Assembly (NCBI GenBank): GCA_947480015.1
Contig: CANKBS010000003.1
Location: 164,188-228,187, forward strand
Direction of reading: 5' to 3'
Length of the DNA stretch: 64,000 nucleotides
Source of the DNA: Sphingobacteriaceae bacterium
GTDB lineage: Bacteria > Bacteroidota > Bacteroidia > B-17B0 > Aurantibacillaceae
Each line of letters begins with the position of its first letter. Position 1 is the stretch's first letter. The notes beneath the pieces were generated by a model. The model was not told the DNA's origin, did not search any database, and was given only the letters and a program-made list of their open reading frames with translations. Positions 26,325 through 36,500 of the stretch are shown one piece after another. The position numbers and the translations under genes are program-made.

Positions 26325-27092
26325 ATGCCAAGACGGATTTCCCTCGCCCTCTCAGGCGGCGGTATGCGCGGAGCTGCCCACATTGGCGTAGTAAAGCGAT
26401 TAGAGGAACTTAACATCAGCATAGCGGTCGTTTCCGGAACCAGTGTGGGCGCTTTAGTTGGCGCTTTGCTGGCTGATGGGTATTCGGCCATTGACCTAGA
26501 AAAAATATTTATAGAATCGAAGTTTAGTTTCGATTTTAATTTCTTAAATTTTAGATCAGGTTTATTTTCAAGTAAAAAACTGGAAGAACTTTTACGTAAA
26601 AACCTAAGAGCTAAAAAAATTTCAGAATTAAAAACAAGTTTCTTTGCTTGTGCTACCAGCTACGAAACCGGTAAGCCAAGGTATTTCGATGAAGGTGATT
26701 TACTCCCCATTCTGTTGGCCTCTTCGGCTATTCCGCTTGCCTATGAAACGGTTAACATTCAAAATAACGTATACGTGGATGGTGGTTTAAGTAGAAATTT
26801 ACCAACCGAGCCACTTCTTATGTTTCCTTACCCAATTATAGGCGTGCATGTAAATCCCATTGACAGCCAATCCAACAAAAAAAACTTTACTCAAAAATTT
26901 GATCATTTGGTTCATTTAAGTTTGAAAGAAAAATTAAATCACGCCGAAAAAGACTGTGCGGTTTTTATCGAACCGGAATCATTACTGGACTATTCCATTT
27001 TTGAGACAAATCATTTAAAAGAAATGATTGCCATTGGCTATCAGAAGGCTACAGCGGTTCTAACCGAAGAGCGGATAAATATGTTGTTTTAA
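26325..27092 (+). CDS. Patatin-like phospholipase (RssA-like)
   Basis: Lipid acyl hydrolase of 255 residues. The oxyanion loop GGGMRGAAHIG is near the N-terminus (about 11-21), the nucleophile elbow GTSVGAL has the catalytic Ser at about 41, and the dyad Asp is in VDGGLSRNLP (about 148-157). ATG 26325 is chosen over GTG 26307, which would overlap the upstream gene; both keep the active site. No signal peptide, so it is cytoplasmic or membrane-peripheral. Patatins of this size include housekeeping RssA-like proteins as well as effectors of nucleotide-triggered defence systems; no cyclase or sensor gene is adjacent, so a housekeeping role is more likely. Confidence 0.9.
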   Translation: MPRRISLALSGGGMRGAAHIGVVKRLEELNISIAVVSGTSVGALVGALLADGYSAIDLEKIFIESKFSFDFNFLNFRSGLFSSKKLEELLRKNLRAKKISELKTSFFACATSYETGKPRYFDEGDLLPILLASSAIPLAYETVNIQNNVYVDGGLSRNLPTEPLLMFPYPIIGVHVNPIDSQSNKKNFTQKFDHLVHLSLKEKLNHAEKDCAVFIEPESLLDYSIFETNHLKEMIAIGYQKATAVLTEERINMLF

Positions 27093-27162
27093 CGATATTC
27101 CAAATCTCTCTTCAAAATAAGTCCAATTAATGTCTTAGCTTTGCCTCCTAATTTTTTAAAAT

Positions 27163-27384
27163 ATGAGTCAAAACGGACATCCTAAAAAATGGAAATTTGC
27201 TTTATTGGTATGGTGTTTTATCTACCCGGCAATTACCATCCTTTCAATGCTACTAATTCCTAATTTAACGTTCTTACCCATTCCCCTTAGAACCTTGGCG
27301 GTAAGTCTCATTCTGGTGCCCTTAATGGCCTTTTTATATATCCCATATGTGAACCGACGTTTTCACGTTTGGTTAAGAAAATAA
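27163..27384 (+). CDS. Two-helix membrane protein like the tail of ABM monooxygenases
   Basis: A 73-residue protein with two hydrophobic helices (ALLVWCFIYPAITILSMLLI and a second beginning PLRTLAVSLILVPLMAFLYI). The sequence resembles the C-terminal membrane part of long antibiotic-biosynthesis-monooxygenase (ABM) proteins, which carry WKxALxxWxxxYP then LPxPLRTL. The ABM domain itself is not encoded upstream. TAGCTTTG (27136-27143) could be a -7 box. Function unknown. Confidence 0.7.
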   Translation: MSQNGHPKKWKFALLVWCFIYPAITILSMLLIPNLTFLPIPLRTLAVSLILVPLMAFLYIPYVNRRFHVWLRK

Positions 27385-27567
27385 TCATGTTGCTAAGCTA
27401 GGGGCCAAGTAAAGCAAGATTTTATAAAATTAGTCCTGATAAGTGTTAGTTGCTTGCCTTGTTTAAGTTGAAATGTTATCTTCGGCTCGACAAAGAATAA
27501 TTTAATTAACTATTAAACCTTTGTACTTTTTATTCATCTAATAGCGTTAACCATTAAAAATCACCAC

Positions 27568-29292
27568 ATGCGATTTAAAAATTTACTAAACAGAGGAATT
27601 GGACTTTTTTTTGTTAGTCTTTCCTTCACCGGCTTATCACAGATTCCGGGTGCTAACTTTTCAATTAGTCCTAATCCCGTTTGTTCAGGTGCGACGAATA
27701 TTGTACATATAACCGACCTTTCAAGTGGCACGCCAACATCGTGGTCGTATACCCTTAGTCCGGGCGGTCCTGGTCCTGGCGGTGGCCAACCCATTCTTTC
27801 GAGCGCACAAAATCCTACCGTTACATATAACCAAGCCGGAACATATACCATTACGCTCATTGCTAGCAATGCATCGGGTTCAAGTACCGCTTTTACGCAA
27901 ACCATTCAGGTATTGGCCTCGCCTAACGCCGGTATTAATCCCGGCACACAGAATACTTGCATTGGCGGTGCACCAATTAGTATATCAGTCACTACTGGTG
28001 GAGGCCCGGGCGGCGGCGGAGTATATACATACAGTTGGTCAACCGGCCCTACAAGCTCTTCTATTACGGTGAGTCCGTCGGCAACCACCATCTATTCTTG
28101 TATCATTACTGCTACCAATGGTTGTTCCATCGAAAGAACAAGCACGGTAACAGTTGGCACCCCTACCTTAACCATTGCTAGTGTTCCAACGAGTATTTGT
28201 CCGGGTAGTTCATGTACATTAACGGCAACCGGTCAGGGACCCGGCCCTGCAACGTATACATGGTCAACCGGTGCCAATACCAGAACCTTGACAACAACGT
28301 TAGCCGGTGTGTACACAGCTTCTTATACCAATTCAGGCGGATGTACCGGTACTTTTTCCTTAAACTTAGGCACGTCTACCACCTTATCTTTAACGGCAAC
28401 GTCAACACCAACAGCTATATGCGTAGGTGGTGTAGCGCAACTCCGTGTTTTTGGAGCAACCAATTATACCTGGAGCAATGGTTCAAATGCCGGTACACAA
28501 ACGGTTTCACCTACATCGAATACGACTTACTCAGTACTTGGTAATTTAGGAACTTGTTTTGGGGCGACCACTGTTTCTGTAGAAGTTAGTGTGAATCCAA
28601 CCTTAGTTGTTTCTTCAAGTTCAAGTTCAGTTTGTGCAGGTAGTACAGTGGCTTTAAATGCATCGGGAGCTACCACGTATACTTGGGTACAAAGTGGCAG
28701 TACAACTTCAAGTATTGTGGCATCACCATCAGTTAATACTACTTATGTTGTTAGAGGTGCTAATCCGGGTTGCACTGTTAGAACCAGCAGCATCAACATA
28801 ACGGTTGCTGCTAAACCGGTTCTATCGGTGAGTTCAAGTTCTGTAAAAGTTTGCGCCGGTGAACAAGTTGCCTTGGCCGTGAGTGGTGCTAATACTTATT
28901 CGTGGAGCAATGGCTTAACCAGCGCGGTTACCATTATTACACCAACTGCCACAACCACGTATACCGTTTATGGCACAGGTTTAGATGGTTGTGTGGGCAG
29001 TACTGCCTTCACTCAAAGTGTAAATGCCTGTACCGGACTAAGCTCTGTAACTGCGGCCAATTTAGCTTTCCAACTTTATCCAAATCCTAATAATGGCAGT
29101 TTTGTGATTAAAACAGAATCCGATTTAAACATCAGCATTATCAATGAAACCGGTGCGGTGGTTAAAACCTTTAGTTTAAACGTAAGTAATAACAGAAACG
29201 TATCCTTAACAGGGCTTGAAAGCGGCATCTATTTTGTTTACGGACAAAACGGAAGTACTCATGTTCAACAAAAAATAATTATTTTAAAATAA
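27568..29292 (+). CDS. Secreted PKD/Ig-like repeat protein with T9SS type A sorting domain
   Basis: A 574-residue exported protein. The signal peptide ends near FTGLSQ. A PKD-like domain (about 27-115, with WSYTLSPGGPGPGGGQP and TVTYNQAGTYTITLIASNAS) is followed by five or six Ig-like repeats of about 75-80 residues, each with CxGxxVxLxxxGAxTYxWxxG and a closing TxTTYxVxG. The C-terminal sorting domain begins FQLYPNPNNGSFVIKTE. It is a surface or released protein exported by the type IX system. The repeats are rich in Thr/Ser and Gly; no enzyme motif. A terminator follows. Confidence 0.87.
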   Translation: MRFKNLLNRGIGLFFVSLSFTGLSQIPGANFSISPNPVCSGATNIVHITDLSSGTPTSWSYTLSPGGPGPGGGQPILSSAQNPTVTYNQAGTYTITLIASNASGSSTAFTQTIQVLASPNAGINPGTQNTCIGGAPISISVTTGGGPGGGGVYTYSWSTGPTSSSITVSPSATTIYSCIITATNGCSIERTSTVTVGTPTLTIASVPTSICPGSSCTLTATGQGPGPATYTWSTGANTRTLTTTLAGVYTASYTNSGGCTGTFSLNLGTSTTLSLTATSTPTAICVGGVAQLRVFGATNYTWSNGSNAGTQTVSPTSNTTYSVLGNLGTCFGATTVSVEVSVNPTLVVSSSSSSVCAGSTVALNASGATTYTWVQSGSTTSSIVASPSVNTTYVVRGANPGCTVRTSSINITVAAKPVLSVSSSSVKVCAGEQVALAVSGANTYSWSNGLTSAVTIITPTATTTYTVYGTGLDGCVGSTAFTQSVNACTGLSSVTAANLAFQLYPNPNNGSFVIKTESDLNISIINETGAVVKTFSLNVSNNRNVSLTGLESGIYFVYGQNGSTHVQQKIIILK

Positions 29293-29310
29293 AAGAAATA
29301 AAAATTAGAA

Positions 29311-29342
29311 AAGCTGCTTCCGAAAAGAGGCAGCTTTTTTTT
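29311..29342. terminator. Bidirectional terminator
   Basis: AAGCTGC (29311-29317) pairs with GCAGCTT (29330-29336), followed by T. The stop of the convergent O-antigen ligase-like gene lies at its T-run. Confidence 0.85.
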
Positions 29343-31167
29343 ATGGCTGCATATCTACAAAGCTTTGGTATTTGCTTCTTCTTTCCGAATCGTGATAAAT
29401 AGTTTTAAGAATTTCTTTTGCTTTTTTGAAGTTCTTTTCTTGAATGTATAAGGCTGTTAAATTTAGTTTAGGGTCATCAAAACGTGGACTAATACGTGAA
29501 GCTTCGATGTACAGAGCTTTTGCAGAATCGACTTTACCAATATAGGCGTATGATGAAGCCAGGTCGTTTAAAACATTTCTGTTAAAGGGATTTAAGCGAT
29601 AGGCCTTAAGGAATTCGTGATGTCCTTTTTGAAAATTCTGAGAAGAGGCATATGCATTTCCGGTATACCAAGCTATTGGAAGGGATGTAGGATCGAGGGT
29701 GTAAGCAAAACTCTGTGCTTTTTCTCCGCACTTTATCACTTCAAAATAATTTTGATTGTTTTTATTAGTGTAGACTTTTTTGATGTAGTATTCTCCTTTA
29801 TATCTTAAAATTCCAATTACACATACAAACAGTAAACAAAGCATGTAAGTAAGATGCAGTGCCCTGCTGAAGTTAATTTCAGAATAAACCTTCACGATTT
29901 TTTGTTCTTTGCTATAATAGTAGGCCAATCCTAAAAGTATATTAATCCAAATTAAATGCTCCATTCGTTCCATAGGAAAATCAAAAAACGAAATACAGTA
30001 ATAGGCAACAATGAAAGCCAAAAGAAGTTTGGGCTCCAAAAAATCAGATTTGGATTGATCGTTTTGCAAAGAAAACCTTCCCAAGCTCAGCACTAAGGTC
30101 AGAATAAAAATTAAAAATAAATTAAATCCGAGAATCCCGGTTTCAGATAAGATCCATAAAAAATCGTTATGTGGACGCTGAAAGGTGAAGTTTAAATCTT
30201 CTGCTCGCCATAAACCACTTAATCCTGCATTCTGAAAATTAATTTGCCAATTGCCGGCTCCAACACCAATCAAGGGCTGTTGTTCAAATACAGCATAAGT
30301 CTTTTGCCAAAGCACCAAACGTTCTTGTTCTAAATTTAAGGCCTGGCTTTGTCCTGAACTTGTATTGCTATTAATAAGTGGCAAACTTCTATGACTTAAA
30401 GGTTTTAATACCAGCAAAAAAAACACATTTGCGACAATCAAACACACAATAAATAAAAATTGTGGTTTTAGTTGAAGTTTTTTCCTTAGCCTCGACACAC
30501 CAAATAGCAGGATTAATAAAATCGAAAAAACAACGAGGCCAATCCAAACAGCTTTAGTCTTTAAAAATATAAGTAAAAACAAATTAAGCAGAAGAGCTAA
30601 AATTGTCAATACCTTCCATGTTGATCGAAAATCACGAATGCCTTTGATGAGGAAGAATAAATTCAAAAATAAAAAGCTTGCTAATAAATTTTTATGACCA
30701 TTTAAACCACTAAGCGCATAGAGTGAGTCAGTTTTTAATTCCGGTATATTGATAAATTGAATGAGAACAACCAGGCACTCGGCAAATACCAACATTACAG
30801 AAAACTTGATGAGTTTTTCAATTAGCGTAAATGTGCCTTGCTTTAAAATTAAATAGGTAAAACAAAAAACCGAGAAAGCTAATAGGGTTTTAGAACTCTG
30901 AAAAAGTGCTTCTGCCTTATTAATTGCCCAAAAGGCCGACAAGCCGTTAAACAAACAATAAGCCACATAAGAAATAAGTATTAGATCAAATTCAATTTTA
31001 ATGTCTTTGACATTCTTTTTAATTAAGAATAAACTTGCGAATAAAAATAAACTCAAGCTTACAAACCTCGGTATTAAAGTAAGATCGAGCATGGCAGGAG
31101 AAAAAATCAAAGTAGAAACCATGATTCCGATCCAAAATAAATAATCAGCCTGAACTTTGCTTTTCAT
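29341..31167 (-). CDS. O-antigen ligase (WaaL/Wzy)-family membrane protein with C-terminal TPR
   Basis: A 608-residue protein with about twelve membrane helices and a soluble C-terminal region of about 130 residues containing TPR units (ILRYK onward, YRLNPFNRNVLNDLASSYAY, LYIEASRISPRFDDPKLNL). The periplasmic loop with GVGAGNWQINFQ and RPHNDFLWILSETGILG is the diagnostic O-antigen ligase/Wzy region; Arg and His there are usually essential. It joins or polymerises surface polysaccharide at the periplasmic face. The Bacteroidota form with a TPR tail is common. Acceptor unknown; it may instead glycosylate proteins. Confidence 0.88.
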   Translation of the reverse strand: MKSKVQADYLFWIGIMVSTLIFSPAMLDLTLIPRFVSLSLFLFASLFLIKKNVKDIKIEFDLILISYVAYCLFNGLSAFWAINKAEALFQSSKTLLAFSVFCFTYLILKQGTFTLIEKLIKFSVMLVFAECLVVLIQFINIPELKTDSLYALSGLNGHKNLLASFLFLNLFFLIKGIRDFRSTWKVLTILALLLNLFLLIFLKTKAVWIGLVVFSILLILLFGVSRLRKKLQLKPQFLFIVCLIVANVFFLLVLKPLSHRSLPLINSNTSSGQSQALNLEQERLVLWQKTYAVFEQQPLIGVGAGNWQINFQNAGLSGLWRAEDLNFTFQRPHNDFLWILSETGILGFNLFLIFILTLVLSLGRFSLQNDQSKSDFLEPKLLLAFIVAYYCISFFDFPMERMEHLIWINILLGLAYYYSKEQKIVKVYSEINFSRALHLTYMLCLLFVCVIGILRYKGEYYIKKVYTNKNNQNYFEVIKCGEKAQSFAYTLDPTSLPIAWYTGNAYASSQNFQKGHHEFLKAYRLNPFNRNVLNDLASSYAYIGKVDSAKALYIEASRISPRFDDPKLNLTALYIQEKNFKKAKEILKTIYHDSERRSKYQSFVDMQP

Positions 31168-31181
31168 ACTTTAAAGAAAAT

Positions 31182-31212
31182 AAAAAACCGGCAGAAGCCG
31201 GTTTAATTTTTT
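31182..31212. terminator. Terminator between two minus-strand genes
   Basis: AACCGGC (31186-31192) pairs with GCCGGTT (31197-31203), loop AGAA, with A-run left and T-rich right. It ends the 31217-32059 gene on the minus strand. Confidence 0.85.
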
Positions 31213-31216
31213 GAAC

Positions 31217-32059
31217 TTAATTGCTCACAATAAATTTGCAGCGCGTTCGGGGCGTAACTATAAAATAAATTCCCGGAGGAAGTCCCTGAATACCGGTCTC
31301 AGTGCCAGGAAGCAATTGAATGTGCTGAAGTGATTGTCCAAGTTCATTTATGATAACTGCCTTTTCTTCAAAAGCCGATTTGATAAAGAAGGAACCTTGA
31401 TTTGGATTTGGATAAATGATCAGATCATTTGCCTTTTCGTTATTCACTTTATCTAAGCCAACTGTACATGGGTAAACCAGCAAGGTTAATTGGGTTGAAT
31501 TCGTGCAATTCCCAATTGAAAGCAGTACCGTATAAGTGGTGGTGACATTCGGATTTGCAATCACACTAGACGAAGTGGTTGAACTTAATCCAGTGGCTGG
31601 AGTCCAATTGTAAAACAAAGTTGAGCTGGCCGACACAATGGTTGGACTTGCCGACAATTGCGTAGAAGAACCTTGACAGAAATTTTGTGCACCCGAAAAC
31701 GTAACCGAAGGCGTTTCAAAAACCTGTACTACAAAGGAAGCGGTTTGACTGGTGCCAAAAGAATTAGACGCCGAACAATAAACTGTATATGCTACATTGG
31801 CGTATGGATAAGGAAAACCAATGGCACATACCGAAGCACTTGGACTACTAAAGGAAACGCCTGTTGCCGGTGAAGAAACTGTCCAGAAATAAGAAGTTGG
31901 TGAATTGCTGGCAGAGGCGGTAAAGCTGTTAGGTGATGCCGGCGAAGAACAAGCAAATGCAGGCCCCTGAATTGGATTCATAACCGGAACACCTTGCGCT
32001 TGCAAACGAACACTGCTAAGAAGGCTGAGGAATAATAAAGCTGGGTAAATTTTTTTCAT
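31217..32059 (-). CDS. Secreted PKD/Ig-like protein with T9SS type A sorting domain
   Basis: A 280-residue exported protein. I start it at ATG 32059 because it gives the signal MKKIYPALLFLSLLSSVRLQAQ; an upstream ATG would add 23 residues without signal character. Two Ig/PKD-like domains follow (FFWTVSSPATGVSFSSPSAS-type at about 60-110 and PTIVSASSTLFYNWTPATGL at about 135-190). The sorting domain begins LIIYPNPNQGSFFIKS and ends RTRCKFIVSN; the closing stretch with Arg-Thr-Arg is shorter than usual. Product is probably secreted by the type IX system. Function unknown. Confidence 0.85.
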   Translation of the reverse strand: MKKIYPALLFLSLLSSVRLQAQGVPVMNPIQGPAFACSSPASPNSFTASASNSPTSYFWTVSSPATGVSFSSPSASVCAIGFPYPYANVAYTVYCSASNSFGTSQTASFVVQVFETPSVTFSGAQNFCQGSSTQLSASPTIVSASSTLFYNWTPATGLSSTTSSSVIANPNVTTTYTVLLSIGNCTNSTQLTLLVYPCTVGLDKVNNEKANDLIIYPNPNQGSFFIKSAFEEKAVIINELGQSLQHIQLLPGTETGIQGLPPGIYFIVTPRTRCKFIVSN

Positions 32060-32186
32060 AATTTTTATTTCGAAGGTAACTAAAATCAGTGGCATGCAAG
32101 GGTTATTCTCTAGTGAACAAATCAACATGGTTTTGTTAATGGCCTATAAAATAATTAAGAATTAATTACATTTGAGTAAACATTTT

Positions 32187-32468
32187 ATGACCGTAGAACA
32201 TCAGACCAATCAAAAAAAAGGTTTATTTTTTATACTTGAGAACGACAAACATCAGGCAGAAATGACCTATACCTATGCAGGTGACGATAAAATCATTATC
32301 GATCACACCGAAGTGTATCCGGGCAATGAAGGTCGTGGTTTGGGGAAAATGCTGGTTAAAGCGGCGGTTGAATTTGCCAGAGAAAAACACCTTAAAATTT
32401 TACCTCTTTGTCCGTTTGCCAAAAACGTATTTGATAAAAGTCCCGATTATTCGGATGTTTTATTTTAA
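32187..32468 (+). CDS. GNAT-like N-acetyltransferase, YidJ/Gcn5-related small family
   Basis: A 93-residue minimal GCN5-related acetyltransferase-like domain. HTEVYPGNEGRGLGKMLVKA holds the acetyl-CoA pyrophosphate loop (R/Q-x-x-G-x-G/A, here EGRGLGK). AVEFAREKHLKILPLCPFAK is the following helix-strand with the conserved Pro-Cys-Phe. Members acetylate amines of unknown substrates. ATG 32187 is preferred; a TTG five codons upstream is possible. The gene stands alone. Confidence 0.88.
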   Translation: MTVEHQTNQKKGLFFILENDKHQAEMTYTYAGDDKIIIDHTEVYPGNEGRGLGKMLVKAAVEFAREKHLKILPLCPFAKNVFDKSPDYSDVLF

Positions 32469-32595
32469 TAGGAACTCAGTAAAGGATTCTTTTTCTGATT
32501 TATTTTGTCTTTTCACATTTACTAACAACTTCTCAGGGTTAGTTCTCGTTTTTTTTTTGAACTTCGCTTATAAATATGACCTAAAACCAAATTTC

Positions 32596-33327
32596 ATGAA
32601 AATAGTGTATTTACTAATTGTGATGCTGCTTAGTTGTTCATTTGCGCAAGCTCAGTACAGCAAGGGTACCCAGCTTTTGGCCGGGAGTTTTGGTTACACT
32701 AACAATCAAGGTAAAACGAAGGATACAAGTGTTAACACTAATACGCGTAATAACAATTCGTATCAACTGAATCTGTTTGCGCGTTATGGCCTTTTTTTGA
32801 CAAACCATTGGTTAGTTGGAGCCTATGGCAATTACAGCAATTCGCTTTCTAAAGGGTCTGCCAATTATTCGAGCTCCGATTCCTATTCCTACCGCAACAC
32901 GAGCGAACTCTACACGATGGGTTTATTCGGTCGTTATTACCAGACCATTTCGGGGCGCTTCTCATGGTTTGCTCAAATAAGTGCCGGCGCCGGATCCGGA
33001 AAAAGTTTTTACAATTCAACGACAACTAATACAACCTCCTTTTTAGAAAGCCATACGAATTCCAAAAACTTTTATGCCAACCTCAATTTTACACCAGGCA
33101 TTATTTACTTTTTGAATTCAAAATTTGCTTTGGAAACGACCTTCGGAAATGTTGGTTATTCCTATAACCAAACACGGAATTTTATCAAAGGTGTTCAGAT
33201 AAGTGAAAATAACTATTCAAATTTTAATTCCAATTTTTTCTTCTCCTTCTCAAATATATTATTTGGTATAAACTATTATTTTGGTGGAAATAAAAAGGCA
33301 AATACTTTAGAAGCAAAGAAAGAATAA
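32596..33327 (+). CDS. Outer-membrane beta-barrel protein
   Basis: A 243-residue protein from ATG 32596, where a clear signal peptide (MKIVYLLIVMLLSCSFAQAQ) begins; the long frame upstream of it overlaps the acetyltransferase gene and is not coding. The body has about ten amphipathic strands with many Asn, Ser, Tyr and Phe (LLAGSFGYTNNQGKTKD, FARYGLFLTNHWLVGAYGNY, IYFLNSKFALETTFGNVGY), typical of small OmpA-N/OmpW-like barrels in the phylum. The final strand, NILFGINYYFGG, is followed by a charged tail. Function unknown. Confidence 0.75.
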   Translation: MKIVYLLIVMLLSCSFAQAQYSKGTQLLAGSFGYTNNQGKTKDTSVNTNTRNNNSYQLNLFARYGLFLTNHWLVGAYGNYSNSLSKGSANYSSSDSYSYRNTSELYTMGLFGRYYQTISGRFSWFAQISAGAGSGKSFYNSTTTNTTSFLESHTNSKNFYANLNFTPGIIYFLNSKFALETTFGNVGYSYNQTRNFIKGVQISENNYSNFNSNFFFSFSNILFGINYYFGGNKKANTLEAKKE

Positions 33328-33549
33328 AGGAGAATTCTAAAGCGCTGCTTCCATTAACTATTTCTTGAAAATAGGTTTAACCATGCGCTAAAACTTCATG
33401 TGCAGGTATACTAACAAAAACCCTCTATTTCTTTATTTTATATCTGGAATACTGTTAAAATTTAAGGTTTTTGTTTCAATTTTTAATAAAGTCAGGTTCT
33501 TTTTATCATCTAAAAGCCTATCTTGCTTTTCTAAATTTACTACTCGATC

Positions 33550-36500
33550 ATGAAAAAAATTACCGGATTTTTTGTCCTTATTCTTTCTGCACAATTCCTC
33601 AATGCGCAATTGAATTCAAAACTAACAGCTTATGCGCAAGACTATCAGCTTAATGCAAACAAACAACTAAATTATATTCAATTCAAAGAATCGTATCAGG
33701 TTAAAGAATCTGAAGCGGCCGACTTTATTAATCTTAGCATCTTAAATAATGGTGCGAACAAAGTGCAAGCCATTAAAACCGATCGTGACGAATTAGGCTA
33801 TACCCACATTCGTTATGCCATTACGCAATTGGGATATACCGTAGCCAACAAAATAATTATTGCTCACTGCTATGCTGGGAAATTAATTTCATTAAATGGT
33901 GATTTATTGGCAGTGAAAGCCGCAGCCAATTCGTTTGTGATTTCGGAGCAAAGTGCTTTAAATGCGGCCTTAAATAAAGTGAAAGCTCAAAAATACAAAT
34001 GGCAAAATAAAGAAGAAGAGCGGCACATGCGTGTTGCTTTGAATCAACCTGATTTTTCTTATTATCCGAAAGGCGAAAAAGTAGTGATTGAAATTGGCAA
34101 CAACGTTGTGAATGCTTATGAATTTAATATTTACGCTGAAACACCTTTATACAGAGCCAATGTTTTTGTGGATGCCTCAACTGGTAAAATTTTAGATGAA
34201 CAAAATTTGATTTGTACTACTGATGTACCGGCCAATGCCAATACAAAATTCAGTGGCACACAAACAATCACTTGCGACCAAACACCTACGCTGTTTCGTT
34301 TACGTGAAGTGGCCCGTGGTTTAGGTGTTGAAACCTATAACATGAAAAACACCTCTACTTATTCAAGCACCGATTTTACAAATACCACCACCACCTGGAC
34401 GACTACCGGCGTGGATCAGGCTGCAACCGATGCGCATTGGGGTGCGGAAAAAACCTATGATTATTATTTCCAAAAGCACAACCGAAACAGCATCAACAAT
34501 GCTGGTTTTAAATTATTAAGTTATGTGCATTACCAGACAAATTATTCAAATGCTTTCTGGGATGGCCAACGTATGACCTATGGCGATGGTAACGGAGGTT
34601 CGATGAAAATATTTACAGCCCTGGATGTTTGTGGCCATGAGATCACACACGGACTTACTTCGAATACCGGCAACCTTACTTATAGCAATGAATCGGGCGC
34701 GTTGAATGAAAGTTTCTCTGATATTTTCGGTACTTGTATTGAAAATTTCGGTCGCCCCACAAATTGGAACTGGAAAATAGGAGAAGACGTGACCAATGGT
34801 GGAGGCGGACTTCGTATCATGTCAAATCCAAATTCATTCGGAGATCCGGATACTTACCTTGGCACAAATTATTACACCGGAACCGCTGATAATGGCGGTG
34901 TGCATACAAACAGCGGAGTAAGTAATTTTTGGTTTTATTTATTAACCATGGGTGGATCAGGCACAAATGACATTTCAAATACGTATTCAGTTAGTGCATT
35001 AGGTTTTACATCAGCATCCAAAATTGCCTTTCGTGCATTAACCGTTTATTTTACGCCCAGTACCAATTTTTTAGCTGCCCGTAACTCCTGTATTCAAGCT
35101 GCAAAAGATCTTTTTGGTCCTTGTTCAAATGAAGTCGCACAAACTGCCAATGCCTGGTACGCTGTTGGTGTTGGCACGCCCATTACACCGGGAGTAGTAG
35201 GCACTAATTTTACTTCCGCTACAACCGGTTTTTGTGGCTTACCGGCTACCGTAAATTTTTCGAATACCACCACAAATGGTACAACTTATACCTGGTACTT
35301 CGGTGATGGTGCAACCGCAAACTCTACCAACGCCGTGCATACTTATACTGCAGCTGGCATTTACAATGTAAAACTAATTGCCAATTCATGTTCAATAATC
35401 GATAGTTTGATAAAACCATCTTTTGTAGTCGTTAATGTGCCTTCTTCCCCTACGGTTGGACCTAATATTCAGACCTGTGCCAATTCGGTTTTTTCATTAA
35501 GTGCCAGTGGCAATTCAATCATCAAATGGTACGCCAGTCCTTCAGCCGGAACACCTTTGGCAACCGGCAGTACGTTCACGGCTTCAAATTTAACTACCAA
35601 TACTACCTACTATGTCACTAATGCAGTGCCTAATCCAGCGGTTATTGGTGGTCGTTTAACCATTTCTAATGGCGGTTACCTTGCTAGCACTAATGCATGG
35701 GAAGTATTTAACGTAACACAAAATTGCATTTTAAATTCAGTGATTGTGCAAGCGCAAGTTGCCGGTTTAAGAGTGATTGAATTACGCGACAATACTTCAG
35801 CAACCATCTATTCTACTTTTGTAAATTTAAGTGTAGGTACCAACACTGTTTTATTGGGTTATAACATTACTGTTGGCAATGGCTACCAATTAGGTTTAGC
35901 AAGTGGATCAACCGGTAATTTATACCGCTCTAATTCAGGTAGCACCTACCCTTACAACATTGGTGGTTGTGTAAACATTACCGGTTCAAACTTAGGTGCT
36001 GCCTATTATTTCTTCTTCTATACCTGGTCGGTATCAAAAGCTGATTGCGAAAGTGTACCATTACCGGTATCCGTAAACATCACTCCGGCACCCGCCGTGA
36101 GTATTACCACACCATCTGCTACCATTTGTAAAGATGACGTTGTTTCATTAAGCGGAACGCCAACAGGCGGCGCATTTAGTGGTGCCGGTGTTACGGGAAC
36201 TAATTTTAATGCTTCTGCCCTAGGGCTTGGCTCACATGCGGTTATATACACCTATACCGATGTTACCAGTGGTTGTGCTAGCAGCGATTCGGTTGCCATG
36301 AAAGTGGAATCTTGCACGGGATTAAGTAAATTTAATTCTACTTCGTCGTTTGATGTTTATCCGAATCCGTTTTCAGGATCATTTACCATTAAAAGTGATG
36401 CTTTTAACTCAACGAAAGTGATTATGACCAATGCATTGGGTGAGGTGATTATCCATCGCTCGATGATGGCTTCTGAAGAGAAAATAGATATGAGTGCTTA

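Noticed and set aside
26325..27092. Patatin as a CBASS-type defence effector
   Set aside because: No nucleotide cyclase, sensor or accessory gene is adjacent, and the protein has the compact housekeeping form.
32275..32595. N-terminal extension of the barrel protein gene at 32596
   Set aside because: It overlaps the acetyltransferase gene in another frame, has no signal character, and a clean signal peptide starts at 32596.
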